Source: DASZGI01 sp035938995 (GTDB lineage Bacteria; Actinomycetota; Actinomycetes; Streptomycetales; Catenulisporaceae). Taken from it: a DNA stretch of 31,018 nt. The DNA lies in NCBI RefSeq assembly GCF_035938995.1, contig NZ_DASZGI010000090.1:1-31018 (forward strand), written 5' to 3'. Shown here one piece after another: positions 1 to 7,309 of the stretch; the first letter of the stretch is position 1; each line of letters starts with the position of its first letter. The notes beneath the pieces are model-generated. The model searched no databases. It was not told where the DNA came from and was given only the letters and a program-made list of their open reading frames with translations. A program made the position numbers and the translations under genes.

Positions 1-13
1 TGCGGGTAGCGGC

Positions 14-265
14 TCAGGCCATGCGCGAGCGGGCGCGGGCGGCGCGGCGCTTGAGTGCGCGGCGCTCGTCCTCGCTCATCCCGCCCCAGACGCCGGCGTC
101 CTGTCCGGACTCCAGCGCCCACTGGAGGCACTGATCGATCACGTCACAACGGCGGCATACCGCCTTTGCGTCCTCGATTTGCAGCAGTGCCGGCCCGGTG
201 TTCCCGATCGGGAAGAACAGTTCCGGGTCTTCATCGCGGCACGCGGCGCGGTGGCGCCAGTCCAT
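14..265 (-). CDS. whiB1: WhiB-family Fe-S transcriptional regulator (WblE/WhiB1 type)
   Basis: 83 aa. WhiB proteins bind a nitric-oxide and oxygen-sensitive [4Fe-4S] cluster and control transcription through the principal sigma factor. The four cluster ligands are visible as C9, C37, C40 and C46 (C-x2-C-x5-C spacing at the end), followed by the turn GVWGGMSEDERR and an Arg/Lys-rich C-terminal DNA-binding tail. The N-terminal MDWRH and the ELFFPIGNTGPALLQ stretch are characteristic of the WblE/WhiB1 subgroup, as I remember Streptomyces WblE. The ATG is preceded by GAGGAG about 9 nt upstream. The gene stands alone, with a long upstream region holding a CRP-like site. The subgroup assignment is from memory of family sequences; family membership is certain. 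Confidence 0.95.
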   Translation of the reverse strand: MDWRHRAACRDEDPELFFPIGNTGPALLQIEDAKAVCRRCDVIDQCLQWALESGQDAGVWGGMSEDERRALKRRAARARSRMA

Positions 266-857
266 CGGTCCTACTCCTCGCGTGTTACGCCTCGGTGCGC
301 GGGGGAAGCGCGCGGTCCGGGCTGAACGACTTTGTGTGTTTGTGCAGCTGTGGTGCCGGTGTTTCCGTGCCGCGGGGAGCGCGACGCGGGGCGGGTGTCC
401 GGAGCCGCCACCACACGTGCGCCGGGTTCCCGCTATTGCAGACGCCTTATGAAAGGTTCCGGTTCACTGTTCTTGTGAATGTGAACTCTTTCACGAGCAT
501 CTCCACTCAAACTGGCGGGTCGGTGGAACCGACCTCGGCCGATTGAGCGGGGGGTTCGTGGGCCTTGATGTCACTGATCTCGGAGCCGCGCTCGGCTGCC
601 CTCGACCGATCCGAAGGGGACCGGTCACTCGGCACTGAGCGATCACAGCCCTAGTTTCAAGGCCGTGAACCAGCCTGACAGGTAAAAGGTCCGCGCACAA
701 GGGTTTACGGACGGAATAGTTGTAATCTCAGGTGTCTGGTGGATCACACCTTGCCTTCGAAGGTCGGGACGGGAAGACGGCGGCGTGACTCCAAGGTTTC
801 CAACGTCCGGTGACTCGGGGGTATTCCGGCCGAAGCGTCGCGCCCGGCTTCAGTACA
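266..857. other. 592-bp intergenic region upstream of whiB
   Basis: No convincing gene on either strand. Open frames here are Arg/Pro-rich shadows without ribosome-binding sites. It should hold the whiB promoter and the 3' end of the lipid kinase transcript. The only clear structure is the cluster of GTGAA/TTCAC half-sites at 463-494. The stretch around 640-760 is less GC-rich than its surroundings, but I recognise no RNA family in it. Confidence 0.6.
463..495 (-). promoter_or_regulatory. CRP/FNR-like palindrome cluster upstream of whiB
   Basis: TGTGAACTCTTTCACG at 480-495 fits the CRP pattern TGTGA-N6-TCAC(A). A second inverted pair, TTCAC-N7-GTGAA (463-479), lies beside it, giving four half-sites in 32 bp. 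It lies about 200 bp upstream of the whiB start, with no gene in between. Mycobacterium tuberculosis whiB1 is known to be controlled by the CRP homologue Rv3676, so a conserved CRP input is a reasonable inference. No -10 hexamer could be fixed with confidence. Confidence 0.55.
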
Positions 858-1889
858 TCACGCGAATACGCTCAGTGCATCCGGAACACTACGGAACGTC
901 ACACGTTCGCGTGGTCCCAGGTAGTCGCCGTCCACCTGGAATGCGACCGGCCGTTGCGCCGAAAGGGTGATTCCGGCCAGATCGTGGCGGACCAGCACCC
1001 GCCGACCGTCGTCGAGTCGGCGCGAGCCGGCGATGAGCCTGCCGACGGTGCGCGACAGGGGGACCGGCGCCATGCTGGCCATGCCGAACAGGTCGAGCCC
1101 GGATTCGAAGGCGGCGTCCGGCGTCGCGAGGATCGGGCGGTTGCCAAGGTACGTCCACGGGGCGGTGTTCGCCAGCACCGCCATGAACAGCGGCGGCAAC
1201 TGCGTGCCGTCCGCCAGCTTGCAGCTGATCGGCGGATTCCTGCGGTCGGTGTGACGGATGTACTCGGTCAGGGCCAGACGGATGTACAGGGCGCCGGTCG
1301 AGCGGCGCCCGGCCGCCCGCTGACGTTCGACCGCGCCCACCACGGCCGCGTCGAAGCCGTAGCCGGCCGAGAAGGTGAAATAGCGGTCGGAATCGTCGTC
1401 CTCGCTGTGCGCCGCGCCGACCGAGACCTGGCGGGTGCGCCCCTCGCGCAGCAGACGCAGCAGGACCCCGGTCGCCTCGACCGCGTGATTCGGCAGGCCG
1501 AGCGCGCGGGCGAAGACGTTCGTCGAGCCGCCCGGCACCACGGCCAGGGCCGGCAGCCCGGGACGCGGACCGTCCGCGAGCAGCCCGGTGACCACCTCGT
1601 TGACGGTGCCGTCCCCGCCGAACGCGATGACCACGTCGGTGCCCTCGGCCACCGCCTGCCGGGCCAGGTCCGCCGCGTGGCCGCGCCGCTCGGTGCGCAC
1701 CGCTTGTAACTCGAGAACCGAGGACAGCGCGCTGACCAGCACCTCGGAGACGTGGCTCGTCGTCGTGGTCGCCTTCGGGTTCATCACCAGAAGTCCGCGC
1801 CGCACCTGCCGGGTCGGCGCCATCGCGACGGCGGTGCCGTCCACTGTCTCCACGCTCTCTTCAGGCGCGGCTCCCCACTCCTCGGACAT
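858..1889 (-). CDS. Diacylglycerol kinase-family lipid kinase
   Basis: 343 aa from the ATG at 1889. The family phosphorylates diacylglycerol or related lipids with ATP. The N-terminal catalytic domain shows the early NP motif (MNPKA, residues 36-40), the nucleotide-binding GGDGT (91-95) followed by VNEVV, and PGGSTN (119-124), where many relatives have a GT(A)NDFA-type sequence. The C-terminal beta-rich domain carries the QVDGDYLG stretch typical of DagK/YegS proteins. An upstream extension of the frame to 2054 would overlap the divergent membrane-protein gene and reads as Arg-rich noise, so the shorter start is preferred; its Shine-Dalgarno is weak. The substrate cannot be told from sequence. 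Confidence 0.88.
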   Translation of the reverse strand: MSEEWGAAPEESVETVDGTAVAMAPTRQVRRGLLVMNPKATTTTSHVSEVLVSALSSVLELQAVRTERRGHAADLARQAVAEGTDVVIAFGGDGTVNEVVTGLLADGPRPGLPALAVVPGGSTNVFARALGLPNHAVEATGVLLRLLREGRTRQVSVGAAHSEDDDSDRYFTFSAGYGFDAAVVGAVERQRAAGRRSTGALYIRLALTEYIRHTDRRNPPISCKLADGTQLPPLFMAVLANTAPWTYLGNRPILATPDAAFESGLDLFGMASMAPVPLSRTVGRLIAGSRRLDDGRRVLVRHDLAGITLSAQRPVAFQVDGDYLGPRERVTFRSVPDALSVFA

Positions 1890-1985
1890 GCCTGACACAT
1901 TACCCACGCTCGTGTCGGTAAGGCGCAGGCAGAACGCGGCCACCCGGGCGCCGCGGCCGGGTAGACGAGAGGTACGCTGCGAGAC

Positions 1986-2480
1986 GTGGCCCAGAAGACT
2001 TCCCCGGCGAAAACTACGGCTCAAGCGAAGGTCAAGCCGTCGACGAGCGCTCAAGTCGAGCCGGCTAAGGCGGTCGAGGCTGAGTCCGCGCCGCCGCCCC
2101 TAAAGCGCCCCGCGAGCGTGACCGCTGTCGCGCTTCTCACAGCCACGATCGCCGCCGCGATGATCGGCTATGCGGTGTACCTCATCATCGGCGGCTTCGT
2201 CGGACAGCCGGTGCTGCGCGGGCGGGCCGAAGTGGCCGGCGTGATCTTCCTGCTGTTCGGGCTCGGCATCGCCTGGGTCTGCCGCGGGCTGGCCCGGCTC
2301 GAGCCGTGGGCGCGCACCCCCGCCCTGCTCACCCAGCTGCTGCTGGTCGGGTCGGCCTATCGGATGTTCCAGGACTCGCTCTACCTCGAGGGCGCGCTGG
2401 TGGGACTCTTCGGCCTGGCCGGCGTGGTGCTCCTGTTCGTCCCGGCCTCGCACAAGGTGCTCAGCCGGGACGTGCGCTGA
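1986..2480 (+). CDS. Small integral membrane protein of unknown function
   Basis: 164 aa from a GTG. Residues 1-40 form a Lys/Ala/Pro-rich cytoplasmic-looking tail. Hydrophobic segments follow at roughly 44-70, 83-101, 110-127 and 136-153, so four membrane spans are likely. There are no catalytic motifs. It resembles small conserved actinobacterial membrane proteins, but I cannot name a family. It is divergent from the lipid kinase (96 bp between starts) and convergent with the sigma-factor gene 16 bp away. A GAGAGG lies about 14 nt before the GTG, rather far for a ribosome-binding site. Confidence 0.75.
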   Translation: MAQKTSPAKTTAQAKVKPSTSAQVEPAKAVEAESAPPPLKRPASVTAVALLTATIAAAMIGYAVYLIIGGFVGQPVLRGRAEVAGVIFLLFGLGIAWVCRGLARLEPWARTPALLTQLLLVGSAYRMFQDSLYLEGALVGLFGLAGVVLLFVPASHKVLSRDVR

Positions 2481-2496
2481 ACCGGGGCCGTCGGGC

Positions 2497-3423
2497 CTAC
2501 TCGTCGACGAGGAGCTTGTCCCGCAGCTGCGCGAGCGTGCGGGCCAGCAGCCGGGACACGTGCATCTGCGAGATGCCGATCTCGTCGGCGATCTGAGACT
2601 GCGTCATGTTCCCGAAGAACCGCAGCAGCAGGATCCGCTTCTCCCGCGCGGGCAGCTGCTCGAGCAGCGGCTTGAGCGACTCGCGATACTCGACGCCCTC
2701 CAGTGCCTCGTCCTCGCTGCCGAGCGAGTCGGCCACCGCCGGGGACTCGTCGTCGCCGGACTCGGGCACGTCGAGGGACAGCGTGGAGTAGGCGTTGGCC
2801 GACTCCAGGCCTTCGAGCACTTCCTCCTCGGTCAGCCCGAGATGCGCGGCCAGCTCCGCCACGGTGGGCGAGCGGCCGTTACGCTGCGACAGCTCGCTGG
2901 TCGCCGCGGTCAGCGAGAGCCGCAGCTCCTGCAGCCGCCGCGGCACCCGCACCGCCCAGCCCTTGTCCCGGAAGTGCCGCTTGATCTCGCCGATGATCGT
3001 CGGGGTGGCGTAGGTGGAGAACTCCACCCCGCGCTGCGGGTCGAACCGGTCCACCGACTTGATCAGCCCGATGGTGGCGACCTGAGTCAGGTCGTCGAGC
3101 GGCTCGCCGCGGTTGCGGAACCGGCGGGCCAGATGCTCGACCAGCGGCAGGTGCATGCGCACCAGCCGGTCGCGGATCTGGGCGCGGGCGGGGTCGCGCG
3201 GATCGAGCTCAGCCATCCGGCGGAACAGCTCGCGCGCCTCAGCGTGCGCGGCGGCGTGCGCCGAGCTGCGCGGCTGAGGGGTGCTGGCGCCGCCCTGGTG
3301 CGGCGGGCGCGCCGCCCTGGCCCGGTCCTGGCCCTCGGCGGTCTCGGCCCCGTCGAGCAGGACGGAGGTCTCGGTGTCCGCGTTCTCCGGAACCGGCGTG
3401 GTCGGGGTCTGTGCTGTAGTCAC
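2497..3423 (-). CDS. RNA polymerase sigma factor, SigB/SigF/SigG class
   Basis: 308 aa from a GTG at 3423 whose GTGA overlaps the stop of the anti-sigma gene. Region 2 is at about 85-155 (HLPLVEHLARRF, DLTQVATIGLIKSVDRFDP, FSTYATPTIIGEIKRHFRD), region 3 at 160-225, and region 4 at 250-304 with a helix-turn-helix TQSQIADEIGISQMHVSRLL. The first 60 residues are a Pro/Ala/Thr-rich tail. In Streptomyces this class directs osmotic and oxidative stress responses or sporulation, and is held inactive by RsbW-like anti-sigma factors. Translational coupling to the upstream anti-sigma gene supports that pairing. Which paralogue it corresponds to cannot be decided. Confidence 0.93.
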   Translation of the reverse strand: MTTAQTPTTPVPENADTETSVLLDGAETAEGQDRARAARPPHQGGASTPQPRSSAHAAAHAEARELFRRMAELDPRDPARAQIRDRLVRMHLPLVEHLARRFRNRGEPLDDLTQVATIGLIKSVDRFDPQRGVEFSTYATPTIIGEIKRHFRDKGWAVRVPRRLQELRLSLTAATSELSQRNGRSPTVAELAAHLGLTEEEVLEGLESANAYSTLSLDVPESGDDESPAVADSLGSEDEALEGVEYRESLKPLLEQLPAREKRILLLRFFGNMTQSQIADEIGISQMHVSRLLARTLAQLRDKLLVDE

Positions 3424-3818
3424 GCTGCGGTCTTCTCCCCGCCCTCGCGCCGCTTCACCATCGTGATCGCGACGGTCCGTCCGTCCTCGTCGGTGAGCGC
3501 GTCCACCTCGCCGGCCAGCGCGGTGAGCACCGTCCAGGCGAAGGTGTCCCGGGCCGGTGGCTTGCCGTCCAGGGTGGGCGCCGACACGGTGATCGCCAGC
3601 GCGTCGGGCGACAGGTCGAAGCGGCAGGTCAGGCTGCTGCCGTCGGTCGCCTTCTGCAGGAGCATGGCGCAGGACTCGTCCACCGCGATCCGCAGGTCCT
3701 CGATCTCGTCGAGGGTGAAGTCGAGCCGGGCCGCGAGGCCCGCGGTGGCGGTGCGCAGCAGAGAGAGGTAAGCGCCCTGCGCCGGGATGCACACCTCGAC
3801 GAAATCACGAGTCGCCAC
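3420..3818 (-). CDS. rsbW: RsbW-like anti-sigma factor (HATPase_c / GHKL fold)
   Basis: 132 aa from the GTG at 3818 (ATRDFVEVCIPAQGAYLSLL). The N-box region is EIEDLRIAVDESCAMLL, and the C-terminal half (AITVSAPTLDG, DTFAWTVLTALAGEVD) matches Streptomyces RsbW-type anti-sigma factors. Members bind the cognate SigB/F-class sigma factor and phosphorylate an RsbV-like anti-anti-sigma factor; no rsbV gene is in this window. I chose the GTG because AGGAGGAGG lies 7 nt upstream. An in-frame ATG at 3869 with GGGAGG only 4 nt upstream would add 17 low-information residues. The stop overlaps the sigma-factor GTG by 4 nt, so the two proteins are made from one transcript. Confidence 0.88.
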   Translation of the reverse strand: MATRDFVEVCIPAQGAYLSLLRTATAGLAARLDFTLDEIEDLRIAVDESCAMLLQKATDGSSLTCRFDLSPDALAITVSAPTLDGKPPARDTFAWTVLTALAGEVDALTDEDGRTVAITMVKRREGGEKTAA

Positions 3819-4204
3819 CGCTGTGCCTCCTCCTGCCGAGTCGCCCCGAGAAGCGGAATGGTGCTCCATTGTGCCTCCCACCGTCCGTGCCGCGGCGCTC
3901 GCGCCGTGCCGACCGCACGCATCGTATGCAGGCGGCGCTTTGTCGTGAGACGAAAGTACCTCCATAGGGCGACCGATGTCGCCCCGCAACGCGGTGCCCC
4001 TCGGTGACGGAAATCTCAGCCGTCTACCTCACGAAGGACAACGTCCCAGGCCCGCGCGGCGTTCCCGAAACCGGCCGTGGTCTGGGGATTCGCCAGGATC
4101 CGCCAGACCGGCCGGGGGGAAAGGGCCGCGCCCGTACCGGCGCGGTGATCAGATCTCTTCGAGTCTGACCGCACAGCGCGGAACGGGCGCGGGCCCAGGC
4201 CGGT
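3819..4204. other. Intergenic region between sodN 3' end and rsbW
   Basis: About 385 bp, or 335 bp if rsbW starts at 3869. It should contain the promoter of the rsbW-sigma operon. I searched the minus strand for a SigB-type promoter (GTTT, about 15 bp, GGGTA) and found none that fits. The only strong structure is the hairpin at 4071-4115, listed separately. Frames opening here are Arg-rich shadows. Confidence 0.5.
4071..4115 (-). terminator. Bulged long hairpin, probable terminator of sodN
   Basis: CCGGCC (4071-4076), a two-base bulge and GGTCTGG (4079-4085) pair with CCAGACC (4103-4109) and GGCCGG (4110-4115). Inside, GGAT (4086-4089) pairs with ATCC (4098-4101). That is 17 paired bases with two small bulges. 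It lies about 90 bp past the sodN stop. No real U run follows, which is common for terminators in GC-rich actinomycetes. Confidence 0.5.
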
Positions 4205-4600
4205 TCAGGCCTGCTTGGTCTCCCAGAAGATCTTGTCGATCTCGGCGATCAGCTCGAGCAGCTTCTGGCCGGTGGCCGGGTCGTTCGAGCCTTTCACGCC
4301 GCCCGCGCCGGCCTGCTTCACCGCGTCGTTGAACAGGGTGTGCAGCTGCGGGTACTTGTCGAAGTGCGGGGCCTTGAAGTAGTCCGACCACAGCACGTCG
4401 AGGTGGTGCTTGACCAGCTCGGCCCGCTGCTCCTTGATCGCGATGGCCCGGGTGCGGAACGCGGGGTCCTCGTTGGCCTGGTACTTCTCCTGGATCGCCT
4501 TGACCGACTCGGCCTCGATCCGGGCCTGGGCCGGGTCATACACGCCGCACGGGAGATCGCAGTGGGCGTGGACGGTCAGCGTGCGCGCGAAGATACGCAT
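4205..4600 (-). CDS. sodN: Nickel superoxide dismutase precursor
   Basis: 131 aa precursor. The nickel hook HCDLPCGVY is at residues 13-21, after a short leader MRIFARTLTVHA that must be removed so that the amino group and side chain of His13, with Cys14 and Cys18, can bind Ni. The rest matches Streptomyces NiSOD closely (DPAQARIEAESVKAIQEK, KEQRAELVKHHLDVLWSDYFK, PATGQKLLELIAEIDKIFWETK), a four-helix-bundle subunit of a hexamer that converts superoxide to oxygen and hydrogen peroxide. AAGGGG lies 8 nt before the ATG. The longer open frame upstream is not credible, because it would cross the divergent sodX start region. Confidence 0.97.
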   Translation of the reverse strand: MRIFARTLTVHAHCDLPCGVYDPAQARIEAESVKAIQEKYQANEDPAFRTRAIAIKEQRAELVKHHLDVLWSDYFKAPHFDKYPQLHTLFNDAVKQAGAGGVKGSNDPATGQKLLELIAEIDKIFWETKQA

Positions 4601-4616
4601 CGGTGAAACCCCTTCG

Positions 4617-4650
4617 TCACTTAAGAGGTGATGGTCCGCGCACGAGCCTA
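4617..4650 (-). promoter_or_regulatory. Candidate sodN promoter -10 and operator
   Basis: On the minus strand TAGGCT (4645-4650) resembles a -10 hexamer about 45 nt before the sodN ATG. Just downstream of the implied start point lies TCAC-N7-GTGA (4617-4631), an inverted repeat in the position of a repressor operator. I see no TTGACA-like -35. It does not match the TTGCA-type box I associate with the nickel repressor Nur, so the binding protein is unknown. Confidence 0.35.
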
Positions 4651-4667
4651 CTGCGCAGCGCAGGCCG

Positions 4668-5036
4668 ATGCCGCGCATGGGATCATCAGGACTTGTGAGC
4701 ACGGTCACCGGATTGCTCCCTCTGGGGCTCGCCCGCGTGTCGGGGGCGTCCATGGTCCCGGCGTACTACGACGGGGACACGCTGCTGGTGCGCTACGGCG
4801 TGTCCATCCGGCCCGGCGACCCGGTGGTCGCGCGCGATCCCCGCGACCCCGGGCTCGTCCTGGTCAAACGCGCAGTCAGATGGCAGGACGGCGGCTGGTG
4901 GCTGCTCGCCGACAACCCTTACGCGCCGGGCGACTCGCGCCAGTTCGGCGCCGTGCCTCCGGAGTTGGTGCTCGGCCGGGTGGTAGCGCGCCTCTGGCCG
5001 CCGCGCCGCCCCCTCAGGCGGAGGCGCCCGACGTAG
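4668..5036 (+). CDS. sodX: NiSOD maturation peptidase (SodX, S26 signal-peptidase-like)
   Basis: 122 aa from the ATG at 4668; a GTG at 4695 is an equally possible start. The serine-nucleophile motif SGASMVPAYYDGD, then RPGDPVVARDP, the general-base lysine in LVLVKRAV, and ADNPYAPGDSRQFGAV correspond to boxes B-E of S26 signal peptidases. There is no clear membrane anchor, as expected for the small cytoplasmic SodX type. Divergent placement beside sodN (67 bp between starts) strongly suggests that it cleaves the NiSOD leader to expose His1. The gene ends inside the convergent CGNR gene (23-bp overlap). Confidence 0.9.
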   Translation: MPRMGSSGLVSTVTGLLPLGLARVSGASMVPAYYDGDTLLVRYGVSIRPGDPVVARDPRDPGLVLVKRAVRWQDGGWWLLADNPYAPGDSRQFGAVPPELVLGRVVARLWPPRRPLRRRRPT

Positions 5037-5580
5037 CCAGTGCGGCCTCGCGACGGCGCGCGCGGTACGCGGCCACGTTCGCGCGCGTGGCGCAGCGCTC
5101 CGAGCAGTAGCGGCGGGAGCGGTTGGTCGAGGTGTCGATGAACACGTCGCGGCACGGCGCGGCCTGGCACACGCCCAGCCGGTCCATGCCCACCTCGGTC
5201 GCCTGTACGGCCAGACCCATGCACGCCTTAGCGCCGTAGGCGGCAGCCGTAGACGGCGAGCCCTCGGCGAGATGCAGATGCCAGTCCGTGCCGTCGTGGC
5301 CGGAAATCTGAGGGCGGATCGGGTACTGCTCGAGCAGTTGGTTGAGCACTGTCACGGCCTGCGGCGCGTTGCCCGCCTCAACCGCGTCGAAGACCAGCCG
5401 CAGCCGCTGCCTCAGGGCCCGCAATTCGGTCAAATCACTGTGCGTCAGTCGTCCACAGGCTCCCTGCCTGGACAACAGTGCCCGCGCGTCGTCCACCGTC
5501 GTCAGACGGTCCTGGTCGCGGTACGGATCGGCCGTGTTCACAAGCTGCACGGCGCGGTCCGCGTAGGAGGCTAGTTCCAC
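5014..5580 (-). CDS. CGNR zinc-finger (ABATE-domain) regulator
   Basis: 188 aa from a GTG, with GAGG 9 nt upstream. Residues 1-125 form the helical N-terminal domain of this family (MELASYADRAVQLVNT, then LTELRALRQRLRLVFDA). The C-terminal zinc finger has C138, C143, C159 and C163 followed by an Arg-rich helix (NVAAYRARRR). Most relatives read CGNR at the last cysteine; here it is CATR, so the family signature is altered while the metal ligands are kept. Family members are putative stress-related transcription regulators. The gene overlaps sodX tail to tail, which need not mean a shared function. Confidence 0.88.
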   Translation of the reverse strand: MELASYADRAVQLVNTADPYRDQDRLTTVDDARALLSRQGACGRLTHSDLTELRALRQRLRLVFDAVEAGNAPQAVTVLNQLLEQYPIRPQISGHDGTDWHLHLAEGSPSTAAAYGAKACMGLAVQATEVGMDRLGVCQAAPCRDVFIDTSTNRSRRYCSERCATRANVAAYRARRREAALATSGASA

Positions 5581-6000
5581 AGCGTTGACCTCGGTCGTGT
5601 TTCCGGTGGTGCTCGATTCGGACGTTACCGGCCCACGTTACGCGATCGAGCGCATATGAGCAGGCTTGACGTAACGGTACGCCTCTGCCCGCCCTTGGCA
5701 AGGGCCGTTTTACACATTGCCACGGTGGCTCCGTGGCCCGGTTCAGACGAATATCACACGCGATTACAGCGAAACCTTATGGAGGGCGTATCGACTGGAG
5801 GCGTAAGGTGCTCTCACCAGCGCAGTAGACTACGTACAGCGACCGGACACCCACGGTTACCGGCCGGACCGAAGCCGCGACCCTCACCCTCACGCGGCTG
5901 GCCTGCCGTTCCCGATTTCCAGTTACGGTGCCTCGACGGTGCGGCGGCGATCCGCCGTCCGCGGGGACGCACGCCGCACCCGACCGGAGGATGTTCCCCC
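5581..6000. promoter_or_regulatory. Leader and promoter region of malic enzyme, with structured 5' UTR
   Basis: About 420 bp between the CGNR start and the malic enzyme start. GCCCTTGGCAAGGGC (5691-5705) is a perfect 6+6 inverted repeat that could be an operator for either gene. TAGACT (5826-5831) is a good -10 hexamer, without a recognisable -35; transcription from it would give a leader of about 160 nt. The leader ends in a nested structure: GGTGCGGC (5938-5945) pairs with GCCGCACC (5973-5980) and encloses two hairpins (5946-5956 and 5957-5968). The ribosome-binding site GGAGG (5986-5990) follows. Confidence 0.5.
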
Positions 6001-7188
<1,188 letters not shown>

Positions 7189-7191
7189 AAA

Positions 7192-7254
7192 CTAGTGCGC
7201 GTCTAAAAGCATCGCTGGGCCCGCGACGCCTGGCGTGTGTTAGACGCGCGCTAG
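7192..7254. terminator. 15-bp stem-loop between malic enzyme and MDR oxidoreductase
   Basis: CTAGTGCGCGTCTAA (7192-7206) pairs with TTAGACGCGCGCTAG (7240-7254) over 15 positions with a single G-U wobble and a 33-nt loop. It begins 3 nt after the malic enzyme stop and ends 56 nt before the next start. The position suggests a terminator. There is no U tract, and the near-perfect arms would also suit an operator or RNA processing site. Confidence 0.5.
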
Positions 7255-7296
7255 CGCCCAGCTATAGCCCCCGCTGCGGCGGACTTTACCGGCCAG

Positions 7297-7302
7297 TAGG
7301 GT
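7297..7302 (+). promoter_or_regulatory. Candidate -10 hexamer of the MDR gene (leaderless arrangement)
   Basis: TAGGGT ends 7 nt before the ATG at 7310, the spacing expected if the transcript begins at or next to the start codon. No clear -35. GGTGGAG in the same place could alternatively serve as a ribosome-binding site. Confidence 0.35.
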
Positions 7303-7309
7303 GGAGCGC

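Noticed and set aside
491..700. 69-residue open frame on the minus strand upstream of whiB
   Set aside because: No ribosome-binding site, no family resemblance, and it covers the CRP-like cluster; it is probably chance.
2560..3771. 403-residue open frame opposite the sigma and anti-sigma genes
   Set aside because: Both genes on the other strand show full family motifs and GTGA coupling; this frame has no recognisable domain.
3870..4070. SigB-type autoregulatory promoter upstream of rsbW
   Set aside because: GTTT and GGGTA elements at correct spacing were not found on the minus strand.
4196..4213. CAGGCC-GGTTCA-GGCCTG hairpin over the sodN stop codon
   Set aside because: Only 6 bp, and such palindromes are frequent by chance in this GC-rich DNA; the longer stem at 4071-4115 is the better terminator candidate.
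5656..6000. N-terminal extension of malic enzyme to 5656
   Set aside because: The added residues are Arg/Pro-rich and unlike malic enzyme, and a GGAGG stands directly before the ATG at 6001.
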